Below, in pieces: positions 19,003 through 27,992 of a stretch of DNA of 64,000 nucleotides. The translations under genes and the position numbers were made by a program. Numbering within the stretch: position 1 is the stretch's first letter; every line of letters starts with the position of its first letter. Location: contig NZ_CP125378.1 of NCBI RefSeq assembly GCF_034008635.1, positions 2,594,001-2,658,000 of the forward strand, in the 5' to 3' direction. A model generated the notes under the pieces. That model made no database searches. It saw only the letters and a program-made list of their open reading frames with translations, and was not told the origin of the DNA. This stretch comes from Pseudomonas sp. P8_229. GTDB taxonomy: Bacteria; Pseudomonadota; Gammaproteobacteria; Pseudomonadales; Pseudomonadaceae.

Positions 19003-19359
19003 TTAAGCCCGGCACCGCGCATCGACAATGAAAGAGGAGCTTACCTGCCCTTTACGCTGGCGTTGCATTTCCTGTGCACATTCAAGGCGTGCAGAATCAC
19101 GAGCACGGCTGGAGAAGCGGCACAGGCTTTGGGACTCAAAGAGATCTATATTGGAAGGAGAAGCCATAAACAGGATGCTTTGCCGTACGTCCAGAATAAC
19201 GGACGCTGCCGTTCTGCCTGCTGCCGACGAGAACCTCGTCGACAGATCACGAGCCTTGCTGGCTGCGCTATGGACGGATTTGTCGCCACTGATGTGTTGA
19301 GCATGCAGACCGGACTGTTGCGAGCAGTCGGTGATGCCGATTAACGGCAGGCGAGACAT
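19003..19359 (-). pseudogene. spuA: Remnant of spuA (gamma-glutamyl-GABA hydrolase, PuuD-like)
   Basis: The minus-strand frame encodes 118 residues. Its start MSRLPLIGITDCSQQSGLHAQHISGDK resembles the N-terminus of class I amidotransferase hydrolases of the PuuD/SpuA family (PuuD begins PVIGVV.C....GHA), and ILFMASPSNI (63-71) aligns with the family's GSPSNV at nearly the same residue number. SRARDSARL also aligns with the PGRDLL region. After about residue 105 homology stops. The catalytic Cys (in ICRG) and the distal His/Glu are absent; the family normally has ~250 residues. It lies exactly where spuA sits in P. aeruginosa, between spuI and spuB. I infer a 3' deletion plus drift. It may still be transcribed as leader of the spu operon. 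Confidence 0.72.
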
Positions 19360-19637
19360 GAAGCACCCCGGTATTATTGCTGTTATGGGTTTGATCCGAG
19401 CTTAGCCTTGTTCATTTTTTTACACAACACCCCCGTAAAAAATACAACACGGCCTGCTCAAGCCCGCGGGTGCCAAGCGTCCCAAGGACAGAAAACCGCC
19501 CTAAATTGCCTCATAAATGCCCTCACAGCGCTTTTTTAGGGCAAAAAAGGCCTCGCTTGACTTCGGCATGCCGTTCGGGTTGACTGAAACCAGAAAAGAT
19601 CAATGATTGATATTTTTAACAACAAAGGTGTTGCATC
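19360..19637. promoter_or_regulatory. Divergent control region of spuI and the spu operon
   Basis: 278 AT-rich bases between the spuA remnant and spuI. Visible are two close copies of an ACAACAC motif in A/T-rich surroundings (TACACAACAC at 19421, TACAACAC at 19443) and an inverted repeat GCCCTAAA (19498-19505) / TTTAGGGC (19535-19542). These could be regulator sites. No convincing sigma-70 or sigma-54 promoter could be fixed by eye. Confidence 0.5.
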
Positions 19638-21014
19638 ATGTCGGTACCCCCGCGTGCCGTTCAGCTTAACGAAGCGAACGCGTTCCTTAAGGAACATCCT
19701 GAGGTTCTGTACGTTGACCTTCTGATTGCGGATATGAATGGTGTGGTGCGCGGCAAGCGCATTGAACGCACCAGCCTCCACAAGGTTTACGAGAAAGGCA
19801 TCAACCTGCCGGCCTCTCTATTTGCTCTGGATATCAATGGTTCTACGGTGGAAAGCACCGGCCTGGGCCTGGACATCGGCGACGCCGACCGGATCTGCTA
19901 TCCAATCCCCGACACCCTGTGCAACGAGCCATGGCAGAAGCGCCCAACCGCGCAACTGTTGATGACCATGCATGAACTCGAAGGCCAGCCATTCTTTGCC
20001 GACCCGCGAGAAGTGCTGGCTAATGTGGTTCGCAAGTTCGATGAAATGGGCCTGACTATTTGCGCCGCGTTCGAACTCGAGTTCTATCTGATCGACCAGG
20101 AGAACGTGAACGGTCGTCCGCAACCACCACGCTCGCCGGTTTCCGGCAAACGTCCGCATTCGACACAGGTGTACCTGATCGACGATCTCGACGAATACGT
20201 CGACTGCCTTCAGGACATTCTGGAAGGTGCCAAAGAGCAAGGCATCCCGGCCGACGCCATCGTCAAGGAAAGTGCCCCGGCGCAGTTCGAAGTGAACCTG
20301 CACCACGTCGCCGACCCGATCAAGGCATGCGACTACGCGGTACTGCTCAAGCGTCTGATCAAGAACATCGCCTACGACCATGAAATGGACACCACCTTCA
20401 TGGCCAAGCCTTACCCGGGCCAGGCAGGTAACGGTCTGCATGTCCACATCTCGGTGCTCGACAAAGATGGCAAGAACATCTTTGCAAGCGAGGATCCCGA
20501 GCAGAACGCCGCGCTGCGTCACGCGATCGGCGGTGTGCTCGAGACCCTGCCGGCGCAGATGGCTTTCCTCTGCCCGAACGTCAACTCGTACCGTCGTTTC
20601 GGCGCACAGTTCTATGTGCCGAACTCGCCGTGCTGGGGCCTGGACAACCGCACCGTGGCGATCCGCGTACCGACCGGCTCTGCCGATGCCGTGCGGATCG
20701 AACACCGCGTGGCCGGCGCCGACGCCAACCCGTATCTGCTGATGGCTTCGGTCCTGGCCGGCGTGCATCACGGCCTGGTGAACAAGATCGAACCGGGCGC
20801 TCCGGTCGAAGGCAACAGTTACGAGCAGAACGAACAAAGCCTGCCGAACAACTTGCGCGATGCCCTGCGTGAGCTGGACGACAGCGAGGTAATGGCCAAG
20901 TACATCGATCCGAAATACATCGATATCTTCGTCGCCTGCAAAGAGAGCGAGCTGGAGGAGTTCGAACACTCCATCTCCGACCTCGAGTACAACTGGTACC
21001 TGCATACCGTGTAA
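19638..21014 (+). CDS. spuI: Gamma-glutamylpolyamine synthetase SpuI
   Basis: 458 residues, glutamine-synthetase superfamily, paralogous to spuB. Motifs: ICAAFELEFYLID, KESAPAQFEVNLHHVADPIKACDYA, MAKPYPGQAGNGLHVHISV and RVPTGSADAVRIEHRVAGADANPYLLMA. It glutamylates polyamines (probably putrescine or cadaverine) with ATP, giving substrates for the dehydrogenase and hydrolase steps. It is transcribed away from the spu operon, as in P. aeruginosa (PA0296), and ends at a clear hairpin terminator. Confidence 0.92.
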   Translation: MSVPPRAVQLNEANAFLKEHPEVLYVDLLIADMNGVVRGKRIERTSLHKVYEKGINLPASLFALDINGSTVESTGLGLDIGDADRICYPIPDTLCNEPWQKRPTAQLLMTMHELEGQPFFADPREVLANVVRKFDEMGLTICAAFELEFYLIDQENVNGRPQPPRSPVSGKRPHSTQVYLIDDLDEYVDCLQDILEGAKEQGIPADAIVKESAPAQFEVNLHHVADPIKACDYAVLLKRLIKNIAYDHEMDTTFMAKPYPGQAGNGLHVHISVLDKDGKNIFASEDPEQNAALRHAIGGVLETLPAQMAFLCPNVNSYRRFGAQFYVPNSPCWGLDNRTVAIRVPTGSADAVRIEHRVAGADANPYLLMASVLAGVHHGLVNKIEPGAPVEGNSYEQNEQSLPNNLRDALRELDDSEVMAKYIDPKYIDIFVACKESELEEFEHSISDLEYNWYLHTV

Positions 21015-21033
21015 GCGGTTGTAGTGCCAGAAA

Positions 21034-21070
21034 GAACGCCGTTGGCTATTGCAGCCAGCGGCGTTTTTTT
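21034..21070. terminator. Terminator after spuI
   Basis: AACGCCGTTGGCT-ATTGC-AGCCAGCGGCGTT followed by a T-run. Confidence 0.9.
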
Positions 21071-21107
21071 ATGACCGAATTCTGATCTGAATGGCCGCCT
21101 ACGGCGG

Positions 21108-21200
21108 TTCGGGAGCAAGCCCCCTCCCACAGGGGATCTACAGCGAATAGGGATTTTTTGTACACAGAAGATCAACTGTGGGAGGGGGCTTGCTCCCGAA
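21108..21200. repeat. REP pair, type D
   Basis: TTCGGGAGCAAGCCCCCTCC at 21108 and its inverse (GTGGGAGGGGGCTTGCTCCC) ending at 21200 flank ~40 bases. It is the only copy of this family in the window. Confidence 0.85.
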
Positions 21201-21264
21201 GGCGTCCTGGCAGACAACACACGGCTCGGCTCGTACAATGCCCGCTGCCCCGCAGGAGACTTCC

Positions 21265-21891
21265 ATGACGCGTCCCGCCCCCGTCCGCAAACCCCGTGCC
21301 CGCAGCCAGGCGCGGATCGATTCGATACTCGATGCCGCGCGCACGTTGCTGGCCGCCGAGGGTGTGGCCAGCCTGTCGATCTACAGCGTGGCCGAACGCG
21401 CGCAGATTCCGCCCTCCTCCGTGTACCACTTCTTCGCCAGCGTGCCGGCGTTACTCGAAGCGCTGACCGCCGATGTGCATGCGGCGTTTCGCGCCTGCCT
21501 GCAAGCGCCGATCGACCACGATGCCCTGCGCGACTGGCGCGACCTGTCGCGGCTGGTCGAGGAGCGGATGCTGGAGATCTACGATGAAGACGCGGCTGCT
21601 CGCCAGTTGATCCTTGCTCAGCACGGGCTGACCGAAGTGACCCAGGCTGACCGCCAGCACGACATCGAACTGGGCGACCTGATGCACAAGCTGTTCGACC
21701 ATCACTTCGAATTACCGCGCCTGCCGAGCGACGTCGACGTGTTTGCCCTGGCGATGGAGCTGGGCGACCGCGTGTATGCGCGCTCAGTGCAGCAGCATGG
21801 GCAGATCACGCCGCGCATGGCCGAGGAAGGGATGAGGGTGTTTGATGCTTACATCGGCCTGTATCTGCCGCCGTATCTACCCAAGCGCTGA
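21265..21891 (+). CDS. TetR-family transcriptional regulator
   Basis: 208 residues from the ATG at 21265 (CAGGAG 7 bases before); the open frame upstream starts inside a REP. The N-terminal helix-turn-helix is typical (ARIDSILDAARTLLAAEGVASLSIYSVAERAQIPPSSVYHFFASVPALLEAL). The C-terminal ligand domain (residues ~70-208) is acidic and helical with no recognised ligand. It lies between spuI and the ssu operon, where P. aeruginosa has aguR-aguBA; agmatine genes are absent here, so it may be an AguR relative or an unrelated regulator. Targets are unknown. Confidence 0.85.
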   Translation: MTRPAPVRKPRARSQARIDSILDAARTLLAAEGVASLSIYSVAERAQIPPSSVYHFFASVPALLEALTADVHAAFRACLQAPIDHDALRDWRDLSRLVEERMLEIYDEDAAARQLILAQHGLTEVTQADRQHDIELGDLMHKLFDHHFELPRLPSDVDVFALAMELGDRVYARSVQQHGQITPRMAEEGMRVFDAYIGLYLPPYLPKR

Positions 21892-21896
21892 GCCAT

Positions 21897-21998
21897 GATC
21901 GTTCCCACGCTCTGCGTGGGAATGCAGCCCGTGACGCTCCGCGTCACTGGACGCGGAGCGTCCCAAGTGGCATTCCCACGCGGAGCATGGGAACGATC
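21897..21998. repeat. REP pair, type C
   Basis: GATCGTTCCCACGCTCTGCG at 21897 and the inverted arm ending GGGAACGATC at 21998, with inner inverted GTGACGCTCCGCGTCAC / GACGCGGAGCGTC. The same family recurs at 26943 and 47157. Confidence 0.88.
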
Positions 21999-22006
21999 GC
22001 CATGCA

Positions 22007-22050
22007 CAAAAAACCCCGAAGGGCTCACGCCTTTCGGGGTTGTTTTTTAC
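22007..22050. terminator. Terminator of the ssu operon
   Basis: AACCCCGAAGGgctcacgCCTTTCGGGGTT flanked by A-run and T-run; it serves the minus-strand ssuF and may also act on the plus strand. Confidence 0.88.
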
Positions 22051-22058
22051 TCACAGGC

Positions 22059-22274
22059 TTACAACTTGGCGATCGACACCTCGGTGGATTTCACGAAGGC
22101 GATCACTTCGCTGCCCACCGCCAGTTCCAGCTCCTTGACCGAACGGGTGGTGATCACCGAAGTGACGATGCCCGAAGCGGTTTGCACGTCGATTTCCGAC
22201 AGCACGTCGCCGAGAACGATCTCCTTGATCGAGCCTTTGAACTGGTTGCGCACGTTGATGGCTTTGATAGTCAT
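22059..22274 (-). CDS. ssuF: Molbindin-type TOBE protein SsuF
   Basis: 71 residues from the ATG at 22274: MTIKAINVRNQFKGSIKEIVLGD...VTSVITTRSVKELELAVGSEVIAFVKSTEVSIAKL. This is a single Mop/TOBE domain as in molbindins, small oligomers that bind oxyanions. The longer open frame upstream overlaps ssuB and is not coding. In Pseudomonas the ssu operon ends with ssuF, reported to be needed for growth on sulfonates and sulfate esters though its exact role is unclear. It follows ssuB by 32 bases. Confidence 0.9.
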   Translation of the reverse strand: MTIKAINVRNQFKGSIKEIVLGDVLSEIDVQTASGIVTSVITTRSVKELELAVGSEVIAFVKSTEVSIAKL

Positions 22275-22306
22275 GGCTTTGATTCCTGTCGTTGATAGAA
22301 CTTGAG

Positions 22307-23113
22307 TTATTGCGCCCAACGCAATTGCGTAGGCAGGGGTGAAACAGGTTCTGGCTCTGGCGGTTCGCCAGGCAGGGACAAAACGCGGTTGAGCACTTCG
22401 GTTTCCAGCGCCGCCAGTCGGTGCGAGCCACGTACCCGAGGGCGCGGCAATTCCACTTGCAGATCGAGACCGACTTCGCCGTCCTCGATCAAAATCACCC
22501 GGTCGGCAATCGCTACCGCTTCGCTGACGTCGTGGGTCACCAGCAGCACCGTGAAGCCGTGCTGCTGCCACAAGCGCTCGATCAGTTGCTGCATCTCGAT
22601 CCGGGTCAGGGCGTCCAGCGCACCGAGCGGTTCGTCGAGCAACAGCAGACGCGGTTGGTGGATCAGCGCCCGCGCCAGTGCGACGCGCTGCTTCTGCCCA
22701 CCGGACAACGCCGCCGGCCATTCATGGGCACGATCCGCCAGCCCCACCGCTTCCAGCGCTTCCAGAGCTTGCGGACGCCAGTTGCCCTTGAGGCCGAGCC
22801 CGACGTTGTCGATGATCTTTTTCCATGGCAGCAGCCGTGCTTCCTGGAACATCAAGCGGGTGTCTTCCCGCGCATCGCTGAGCGGCGCAGATCCGGCCAG
22901 CAAGTCACCGCCAGTCGGTTGATCGAGGCCGGCGAGCAAGCGCAGCAAAGTACTTTTGCCGCAACCACTACGCCCGACCACGGCGACGAATTGCCCCGCC
23001 GGAATGTGCAGGTCGATGTCACGCAGCACCTGCCGCGCACCGAAGGTTTTCTGCAGATTGCGCACCACCAGCGGAATCCCGCGCAGCAAGCGTGGAGGTT
23101 GTTGAGCGGTCAT
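22307..23113 (-). CDS. ssuB: Alkanesulfonate ABC transporter ATPase SsuB
   Basis: 268 residues from the ATG at 23113, which overlaps the ssuC stop (ATGA). Walker A is GRSGCGKST, signature LSGGQKQR, Walker [13 protein letters not shown] and the H-loop [10 protein letters not shown]. It hydrolyses ATP to drive uptake of alkanesulfonates through SsuC. A ~45-residue C-terminal extension ([23 protein letters not shown]) is Pro/Glu-rich. Confidence 0.95.
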   Translation of the reverse strand: MTAQQPPRLLRGIPLVVRNLQKTFGARQVLRDIDLHIPAGQFVAVVGRSGCGKSTLLRLLAGLDQPTGGDLLAGSAPLSDAREDTRLMFQEARLLPWKKIIDNVGLGLKGNWRPQALEALEAVGLADRAHEWPAALSGGQKQRVALARALIHQPRLLLLDEPLGALDALTRIEMQQLIERLWQQHGFTVLLVTHDVSEAVAIADRVILIEDGEVGLDLQVELPRPRVRGSHRLAALETEVLNRVLSLPGEPPEPEPVSPLPTQLRWAQ

Positions 23114-23892
23114 GCCGCACCTCCCTTGGCAACCTGATAGGCCGGATGCCAGCGCAGCCACACACGTTCAAGTCCACGGGCGGCGAGGTCGGCGAGTTTG
23201 CCGAGCACGGCGTAAAGCAGGATCGCCAACACCACCACGTCGGTCTGCAAGAACTCCCGGGCGTTCATCGCCAGATAGCCAATGCCAGAGCTGGCGGAAA
23301 TGGTTTCGGCGACGATCAGCGTCAGCCACATAAAGCCCAACGCGAAGCGCACGCCAACCAGAATCGAAGGCAGCGCGCCCGGCAGAATCACCTGCCAGAA
23401 CAGGCTGAAACCGCTCAAGCCGTAACTGCGCGCCATTTCCACCAGCGCCGGATCAACGTTGCGGATGCCGTGATAGGTGTTGAGGTAGATCGGGAACAAC
23501 GTGCCCAATGCCACCAGGAAAATCTTCGCCGACTCGTCGATGCCGAACCACAGGATCACCAGCGGGATCAGCGCCAGGTGCGGCACATTGCGGATCATCT
23601 GCACCGAGCTGTCGAGCAGGCGCTCGCCCCACTTCGACAGGCCGGTTATGAAACCCAGTACCAGACCGATGCTGCCGCCGATGGCGAAGCCCAGCGCCGC
23701 GCGCCAGCCGCTGATTGCCAGGTGCGTCCAGATTTCGCCGCTGCGCACCAGACTGACACCGGCCTCGATCACCGCCACCGGCGCCGGCAGGATCCGCGTC
23801 GACAACCAGCCGGCCGACACCGACAACTGCCACACCGCCAGTAACAACACCGGCAACGCCCAGGGCGCGAGGCTGTGGATGATTTTCTTCAT
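23110..23892 (-). CDS. ssuC: Alkanesulfonate ABC transporter permease SsuC
   Basis: 260 residues with about six membrane helices. The EAA loop is [30 protein letters not shown]. It is the inner-membrane channel subunit for alkanesulfonates, working with SsuA and SsuB. Only 8 bases separate it from ssuD, and it overlaps ssuB by 4 bases. Confidence 0.95.
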   Translation of the reverse strand: MKKIIHSLAPWALPVLLLAVWQLSVSAGWLSTRILPAPVAVIEAGVSLVRSGEIWTHLAISGWRAALGFAIGGSIGLVLGFITGLSKWGERLLDSSVQMIRNVPHLALIPLVILWFGIDESAKIFLVALGTLFPIYLNTYHGIRNVDPALVEMARSYGLSGFSLFWQVILPGALPSILVGVRFALGFMWLTLIVAETISASSGIGYLAMNAREFLQTDVVVLAILLYAVLGKLADLAARGLERVWLRWHPAYQVAKGGAA

Positions 23893-23900
23893 GGCGCGCC

Positions 23901-25049
23901 TCAGCTCTGCGACGCGGCTTTGGGAAGAATGTCGTTGGCAACCATCTCGCCGAACGGACTGACGTAACCGGCACTTTTCGGCAGTTCCGGACGCTCGATG
24001 TCGAGGTGCGGGAACAGCAGCTCAGCGACCCGGTACGATTCTTCGAGGTGTGGATAACCGGAGAAGATGAAGGTATCGATACCCAGATCCGCGTATTCCT
24101 TCACGCGTGCAGCCACAGTCGGGCCATCGCCAACCAGCGCGGTACCGGCACCACCGCGCACCAGACCGACACCGGCCCACAGGTTCGGGCTGACTTCGAG
24201 GTTGTCGCGGCCGCCGCCGTGCAGCGCGGCCATGCGTTGCTGGCCGACCGAATCGAAACGCGCCAGCGAAGCTTGAGCGCGAGCGATGGTGTCGTCGTCC
24301 AGATGCGAGATCAGCCGGTCTGCCGCTTGCCAGGCCTCGGCGTTGGTTTCCCGCACGATCACGTGCAGACGAATGCCGAAGCGCACAGTGCGGCCGAGCT
24401 TGGCGGCTTTGGCCCGCACCTGTTCGATCTTCTCGGCGACGGCTGCTGGCGGCTCGCCCCAGGTCAGCACCATCTCGACTTGTTCCGCAGCCAAATCCTG
24501 TGCTGCTTCAGAAGATCCGCCGAAGTACAGCGGCGGACGCGGTTGCTGGATCGGCGGATAGAGCAGCTTGGCGCCCTTCACGCTGATGTGCTGGCCGTCG
24601 TAATCAACCGTTTCGCCTTCCAGCACACGACGCCAGATGCGAGTGAATTCCACCGAAGCCTGATAGCGCTCCTCGTGGCTGAGGAACAGACCGTCGCCGG
24701 CCAACTCTTCCGGGTCGCCACCGGTCACCAGGTTGAACAGCGCACGGCCGCCGGACAGACGATCGAGCGTGGCTGCCTGCCGCGCCGCGACCGTCGGGGA
24801 AATGATCCCGGGGCGCAGGGCAACGAGGAACTTCAAACGCTGGGTCACCGGGATCAGCGACGCCGCCACTAGCCACGAGTCTTCGCAGGAGCGGCCAGTG
24901 GGAATCAGCACGCCGCCGAAACCCAGACGATCCGCCGCTTGCGCGACTTGTTGCAGATAACCGTGGTCGACGGTGCGAGCGCCTTCGGCGGTGCCAAGGT
25001 AATGGCCGTCGCCGTGGGTAGGCAGGAACCAGAAGATATTGAGGCTCAT
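23901..25049 (-). CDS. ssuD: FMNH2-dependent alkanesulfonate monooxygenase SsuD
   Basis: 382 residues, bacterial luciferase-like fold. It opens [20 protein letters not shown] and contains [49 protein letters not shown], typical of SsuD. With O2 and FMNH2 from SsuE it cleaves C-S bonds of alkanesulfonates to aldehyde and sulfite in the cytoplasm. The start is preceded by AAGGAG. It sits in the standard ssuE-A-D-C-B-F order. Confidence 0.97.
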   Translation of the reverse strand: MSLNIFWFLPTHGDGHYLGTAEGARTVDHGYLQQVAQAADRLGFGGVLIPTGRSCEDSWLVAASLIPVTQRLKFLVALRPGIISPTVAARQAATLDRLSGGRALFNLVTGGDPEELAGDGLFLSHEERYQASVEFTRIWRRVLEGETVDYDGQHISVKGAKLLYPPIQQPRPPLYFGGSSEAAQDLAAEQVEMVLTWGEPPAAVAEKIEQVRAKAAKLGRTVRFGIRLHVIVRETNAEAWQAADRLISHLDDDTIARAQASLARFDSVGQQRMAALHGGGRDNLEVSPNLWAGVGLVRGGAGTALVGDGPTVAARVKEYADLGIDTFIFSGYPHLEESYRVAELLFPHLDIERPELPKSAGYVSPFGEMVANDILPKAASQS

Positions 25050-25074
25050 GGAGTGGTCTCCTTGGGAATTCGAG

Positions 25075-26055
25075 TTACTGGGCTTGGGTGGCCGAGCTTT
25101 GGGCCACAGCGGCCGGTGGTGTCCAGATCACGTCCTTGATGCTCAACGGCTTGGGAATCAGCTTGAGCTGGAAGAACGTGTCAGCGATTTTCTGCTGCGC
25201 GGCGACCACTTCCGGGGTCAGGAACAGCGCGCCGTAGCCCTGGCGTTTCACCGAGGTCAGGATGATGTCCGCCGGCAGGCCGAGCAGTGGCGCAACCTGT
25301 TGGGTCACGTCCTGCGGGTTGGCCTTGGACCACTCGCCCACCGCGCGCACTTCCTCGACGAGGGTCTTGATCACCTCGGGGTTTTTCTGGGCGTAGGGCT
25401 TGGTGGCGAGGTAGAACTGGTGGTTGTCGACGATGCCTTTGCCGTCACGCAGGGTGTGCGCTTGCAGTTGTTTCTCGGCAGCGGCCTGGTACGGATCCCA
25501 GATGACCCAGGCGTCGACGCTGCCACGTTCGAACGCGGCGCGAGCATCGGCGGGCGGCAGGAACACGGTTTGGATGTCGGAGTACTTGAGACCGGCGTCT
25601 TCCAGCGCACGCACCAGCAGGTAGTGCACGTTGGAACCTTTGTTCAGGGCGACTTTCTTGCCTTTGAGATCGGCCACCGATTTGATCGGCGAGTCTTTCG
25701 GCACGAGGATCGCTTCGCTGTTCGGCGCCGGCGGTTCGTAGGCGACGTAGAGCAGATCGGCACCGGCTGCCTGAGCGAACACCGGTGGGGTTTCGCCGGT
25801 GACACCGAAGTCGATCGAGCCGACGTTCAGGCCTTCAAGCAATTGCGGGCCACCGGGGAACTCAGTCCATTGCACGTCGACGCCTTGGGCGGCCAGACGT
25901 TTTTCCAGCGTGCCTTTGGCTTTGAGCAGCACCAGCGTGCCGTACTTCTGATAACCGATTCGTAGCGTCTCGGCCTGAGCTTGAGTGATGGCGCCGAAGG
26001 TGACAGCCGCAGCAAACAGAGCGACCAGACCACGACGCAAAAATACAGTGCGCAT
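25075..26055 (-). CDS. ssuA: Sulfonate-binding protein SsuA
   Basis: 326 residues from the ATG at 26055, with AAGGAG upstream; a longer frame to 26091 lacks a signal-like start. The signal peptide is [28 protein letters not shown]. The mature part ([70 protein letters not shown]) matches aliphatic sulfonate-binding proteins. It is a periplasmic receptor for the SsuCB importer. Confidence 0.95.
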   Translation of the reverse strand: MRTVFLRRGLVALFAAAVTFGAITQAQAETLRIGYQKYGTLVLLKAKGTLEKRLAAQGVDVQWTEFPGGPQLLEGLNVGSIDFGVTGETPPVFAQAAGADLLYVAYEPPAPNSEAILVPKDSPIKSVADLKGKKVALNKGSNVHYLLVRALEDAGLKYSDIQTVFLPPADARAAFERGSVDAWVIWDPYQAAAEKQLQAHTLRDGKGIVDNHQFYLATKPYAQKNPEVIKTLVEEVRAVGEWSKANPQDVTQQVAPLLGLPADIILTSVKRQGYGALFLTPEVVAAQQKIADTFFQLKLIPKPLSIKDVIWTPPAAVAQSSATQAQ

Positions 26056-26144
26056 AGCGCTCTCCTTTTTGCTGTTGGGTTTTGGCTGCACCTGCTTGGC
26101 CGTTGACGGCTGAGTAAGGTGAGTACTTCAAGTTTCGGTGAGGC

Positions 26145-26738
26145 TTAAATGCTCCAGCGAGCACTCAACAAACGTTCATTCAACAAGCCCGGCTCCAGCG
26201 GTTTCGGCCGGCGGGCCATGGCGCTGACAAACTGATCCAGCGCTTCATGCAGACGCTGCTCCATTGCTGGTGCCAATTGCGCCTGGGCACTGCCTTCGCC
26301 GTACGCGATCTGGCTGTCCTCGGCGAAGATGCCTTGCAGCATTTCCTGGGCTTTCAACGCCGACAGCACGGGCTTGAGGGCGTAATCGACCACCAGCATG
26401 TGGGCGATGCTGCCGCCGGTGGCCATCGGCAGAACAATCTTGTGGTTCAGGGCGCGCTCCGGCAGCAGGTCGAGCACGGTCTTCAGCGCGCCTGAAAATG
26501 ACGCTTTGTAGACCGGGGTGGCGATCAGCAGGCCGTCGGCGTTTTCAATCTGCGCCAGCAGGTCGAGCACCTTCGGGCTGTCGAAGCGGGCGTGGAGCAG
26601 GTCTTCGGCCGGGAAGTCCCGCACCTGATAACTCACCACTTCCACTCCCTGCTCCTGCAACCAGCGTTGCGAGCGCTCCAGCAACACTCCGGAACGGGAG
26701 CGTTGGCTGGGGCTACCACCGAGTGAGACGACCAGCAT
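26145..26738 (-). CDS. ssuE: NAD(P)H-dependent FMN reductase SsuE
   Basis: 197 residues, flavodoxin-like fold: [23 protein letters not shown] (flavin-phosphate loop) and [28 protein letters not shown]. It supplies reduced FMN to SsuD. It is the first gene of ssuEADCBF. The upstream 320 bases hold the AT-rich promoter region with a TATTTATTC motif also seen before lsfA and tauA. Confidence 0.94.
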   Translation of the reverse strand: MLVVSLGGSPSQRSRSGVLLERSQRWLQEQGVEVVSYQVRDFPAEDLLHARFDSPKVLDLLAQIENADGLLIATPVYKASFSGALKTVLDLLPERALNHKIVLPMATGGSIAHMLVVDYALKPVLSALKAQEMLQGIFAEDSQIAYGEGSAQAQLAPAMEQRLHEALDQFVSAMARRPKPLEPGLLNERLLSARWSI

Positions 26739-26889
26739 TCAGACGATTCCTTGCGCGTTACAGGCGATTCGCGGGTTGCGATCTCGCTTCGATGGGAGTG
26801 ACCTTACCAGCTGATTAATATATCCATAAATCATATTTATTCATTTGGTTATGCGTTTTGGAGATATAAATTTCAGCTTTCTTCGGGCG
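26739..26889. promoter_or_regulatory. AT-rich promoter region of ssuE with shared motif
   Basis: Strongly AT-rich stretch at 26815-26880. TATTTATTC at 26834-26842 (minus-strand sense GAATAAATA) is repeated before lsfA and the tauA-like gene, both sulfur-limitation genes. A CysB-type activator site is a reasonable guess. No exact promoter hexamers are assigned. Confidence 0.45.
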
Positions 26890-26914
26890 AAAAAAAAGGC
26901 CGTCGAAACGGCCT
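26889..26914 (-). terminator. Terminator of lsfA
   Basis: On the minus strand AGGCCGTTTCGACGGCCT followed by a T-run. A type C REP lies between it and the lsfA stop codon. Confidence 0.75.
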
Positions 26915-26942
26915 GAAATCCCCTGCTTTGTGGCTACACGCT

Positions 26943-27046
26943 GATCGTTCCCACGCTCTGCGTGGGAATGAATCCATGGACGCTCCGCGTCCACTGTGAC
27001 GCGGAGCGTCACGGGCGGCATTCCCACGCAGAGCGTGGGAACGATC
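26943..27046. repeat. REP pair, type C
   Basis: GATCGTTCCCACGCTCTGCG at 26943 with an inverted arm ending at 27046, placed between the lsfA stop codon and its terminator hairpin. Confidence 0.88.
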
Positions 27047-27058
27047 TGCCCAAGAAGA

Positions 27059-27697
27059 TCACTTGTTCGGCTGCGGCGTCAGACGCAGGTACGGCTTCAC
27101 TGCGCGATAGCCTTTCGGGAAGCGTCGCTTGATCTCTTCCTCATCCTTGAGCGACGGCACGATCACCACTTCTTCACCGTCTTGCCAGTTGGCCGGGGTC
27201 GCCACCTTGTAGTTGTCGGTGAGCTGCAGCGAATCGATCACCCGCAGGATCTCGTGGAAGTTGCGCCCGGTGCTCGCCGGATAAGTGATGGTCAGGCGGA
27301 TCTTCTTGTTCGGATCGATCACGAACAGCGAACGCACGGTCAGCGTGTCGTTGGCGTTCGGATGGATCAGGTCATAGAGATCGGAGACCTTGCGATCGGC
27401 ATCGGCCAGGATCGGGAAGTTGACGATCGTGTTCTGGGTTTCGTTGATGTCTTCGATCCACTTGTGATGCGAGTCCACCGGGTCGACCGACAGCGCGATG
27501 GCTTTGACGCCGCGCTTGCTGAACTCATCCTTGAGCTTGGCGGTGAAGCCCAGTTCGGTGGTGCACACCGGGGTGAAGTCGGCCGGATGGGAGAACAGCA
27601 CGCCCCAGCTATCGCCCAGCCACTCGTGGAAACGAATCTTGCCGGCGCTGGAATCCTGTTCGAAGTCGGGGGCGATGTCGCCGAGTCTGAGGCTCAT
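27059..27697 (-). CDS. lsfA: 1-Cys peroxiredoxin LsfA
   Basis: 212 residues. The peroxidatic Cys is C45 in HPADFTPVCTTELG, with no resolving Cys, typical of Prx6-type 1-Cys enzymes. The C-terminal dimerisation domain (residues ~150-212, PANWQDGEEVVIVPSLKDEEEIKRRFPKGYRAVKPYLRLTPQ) is complete. It reduces peroxides in the cytoplasm. In P. putida, LsfA was described as a sulfate-starvation-induced protein, matching its place beside the ssu operon and the shared upstream motif. Confidence 0.93.
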   Translation of the reverse strand: MSLRLGDIAPDFEQDSSAGKIRFHEWLGDSWGVLFSHPADFTPVCTTELGFTAKLKDEFSKRGVKAIALSVDPVDSHHKWIEDINETQNTIVNFPILADADRKVSDLYDLIHPNANDTLTVRSLFVIDPNKKIRLTITYPASTGRNFHEILRVIDSLQLTDNYKVATPANWQDGEEVVIVPSLKDEEEIKRRFPKGYRAVKPYLRLTPQPNK

Positions 27698-27800
27698 GGT
27701 GCTGCTCCTGATGAGTTGTTGGAGAACTCAACTGTAGCTCGGGATTCGCCATTATTAAAAAGAATAAATAACTAGATATCTAGAATCTAAAGGAATATTA
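27698..27800. promoter_or_regulatory. lsfA upstream region with motif and palindrome
   Basis: The AT-rich stretch 27752-27800 contains GAATAAATA (27762-27770; TATTTATTC in the lsfA sense) and a perfect 12-base palindrome CTAGATATCTAG (27772-27783), which could be an operator. Bases 27800-27928 show nothing further. Confidence 0.45.
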
Positions 27801-27927
27801 AACATCGTTCACTGGACGCTCGCCGGCATCGCGACGAACATCGCCCTCAAGGTTCGAGAAGGCCTTGAGTAGCTGCAAAAGAGGGGAATTTCGGGAAGGG
27901 CTTACGGGGGTGAGTCTGACTCGAAAA

Positions 27928-27971
27928 TGCAAAAGCCCCGTCCGGCACGGTGCCGGACGGGGCTTTTTTAT
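27928..27971. terminator. Terminator after the OprE-like porin
   Basis: AAAAGCCCCGTCCGGCAC-GGTGCCGGACGGGGCTTTTTT, a long perfect stem. Confidence 0.9.
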
Positions 27972-27992
27972 ATCAGCAGCTTGAACGCGCTA

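Noticed and set aside
18952..19344. 130-codon plus-strand frame over the spuA remnant
   Set aside because: The opposite frame aligns with SpuA; this one has no family likeness.
19557..19614. Sigma-70 promoter for spuI at the two TTGACT hexamers
   Set aside because: No acceptable -10 box at 16-18 bases from either hexamer.
21897..21998. Insertion-sequence end or CRISPR-like repeat
   Set aside because: Paired palindromes of REP size without spacers in series, cas genes or transposase.
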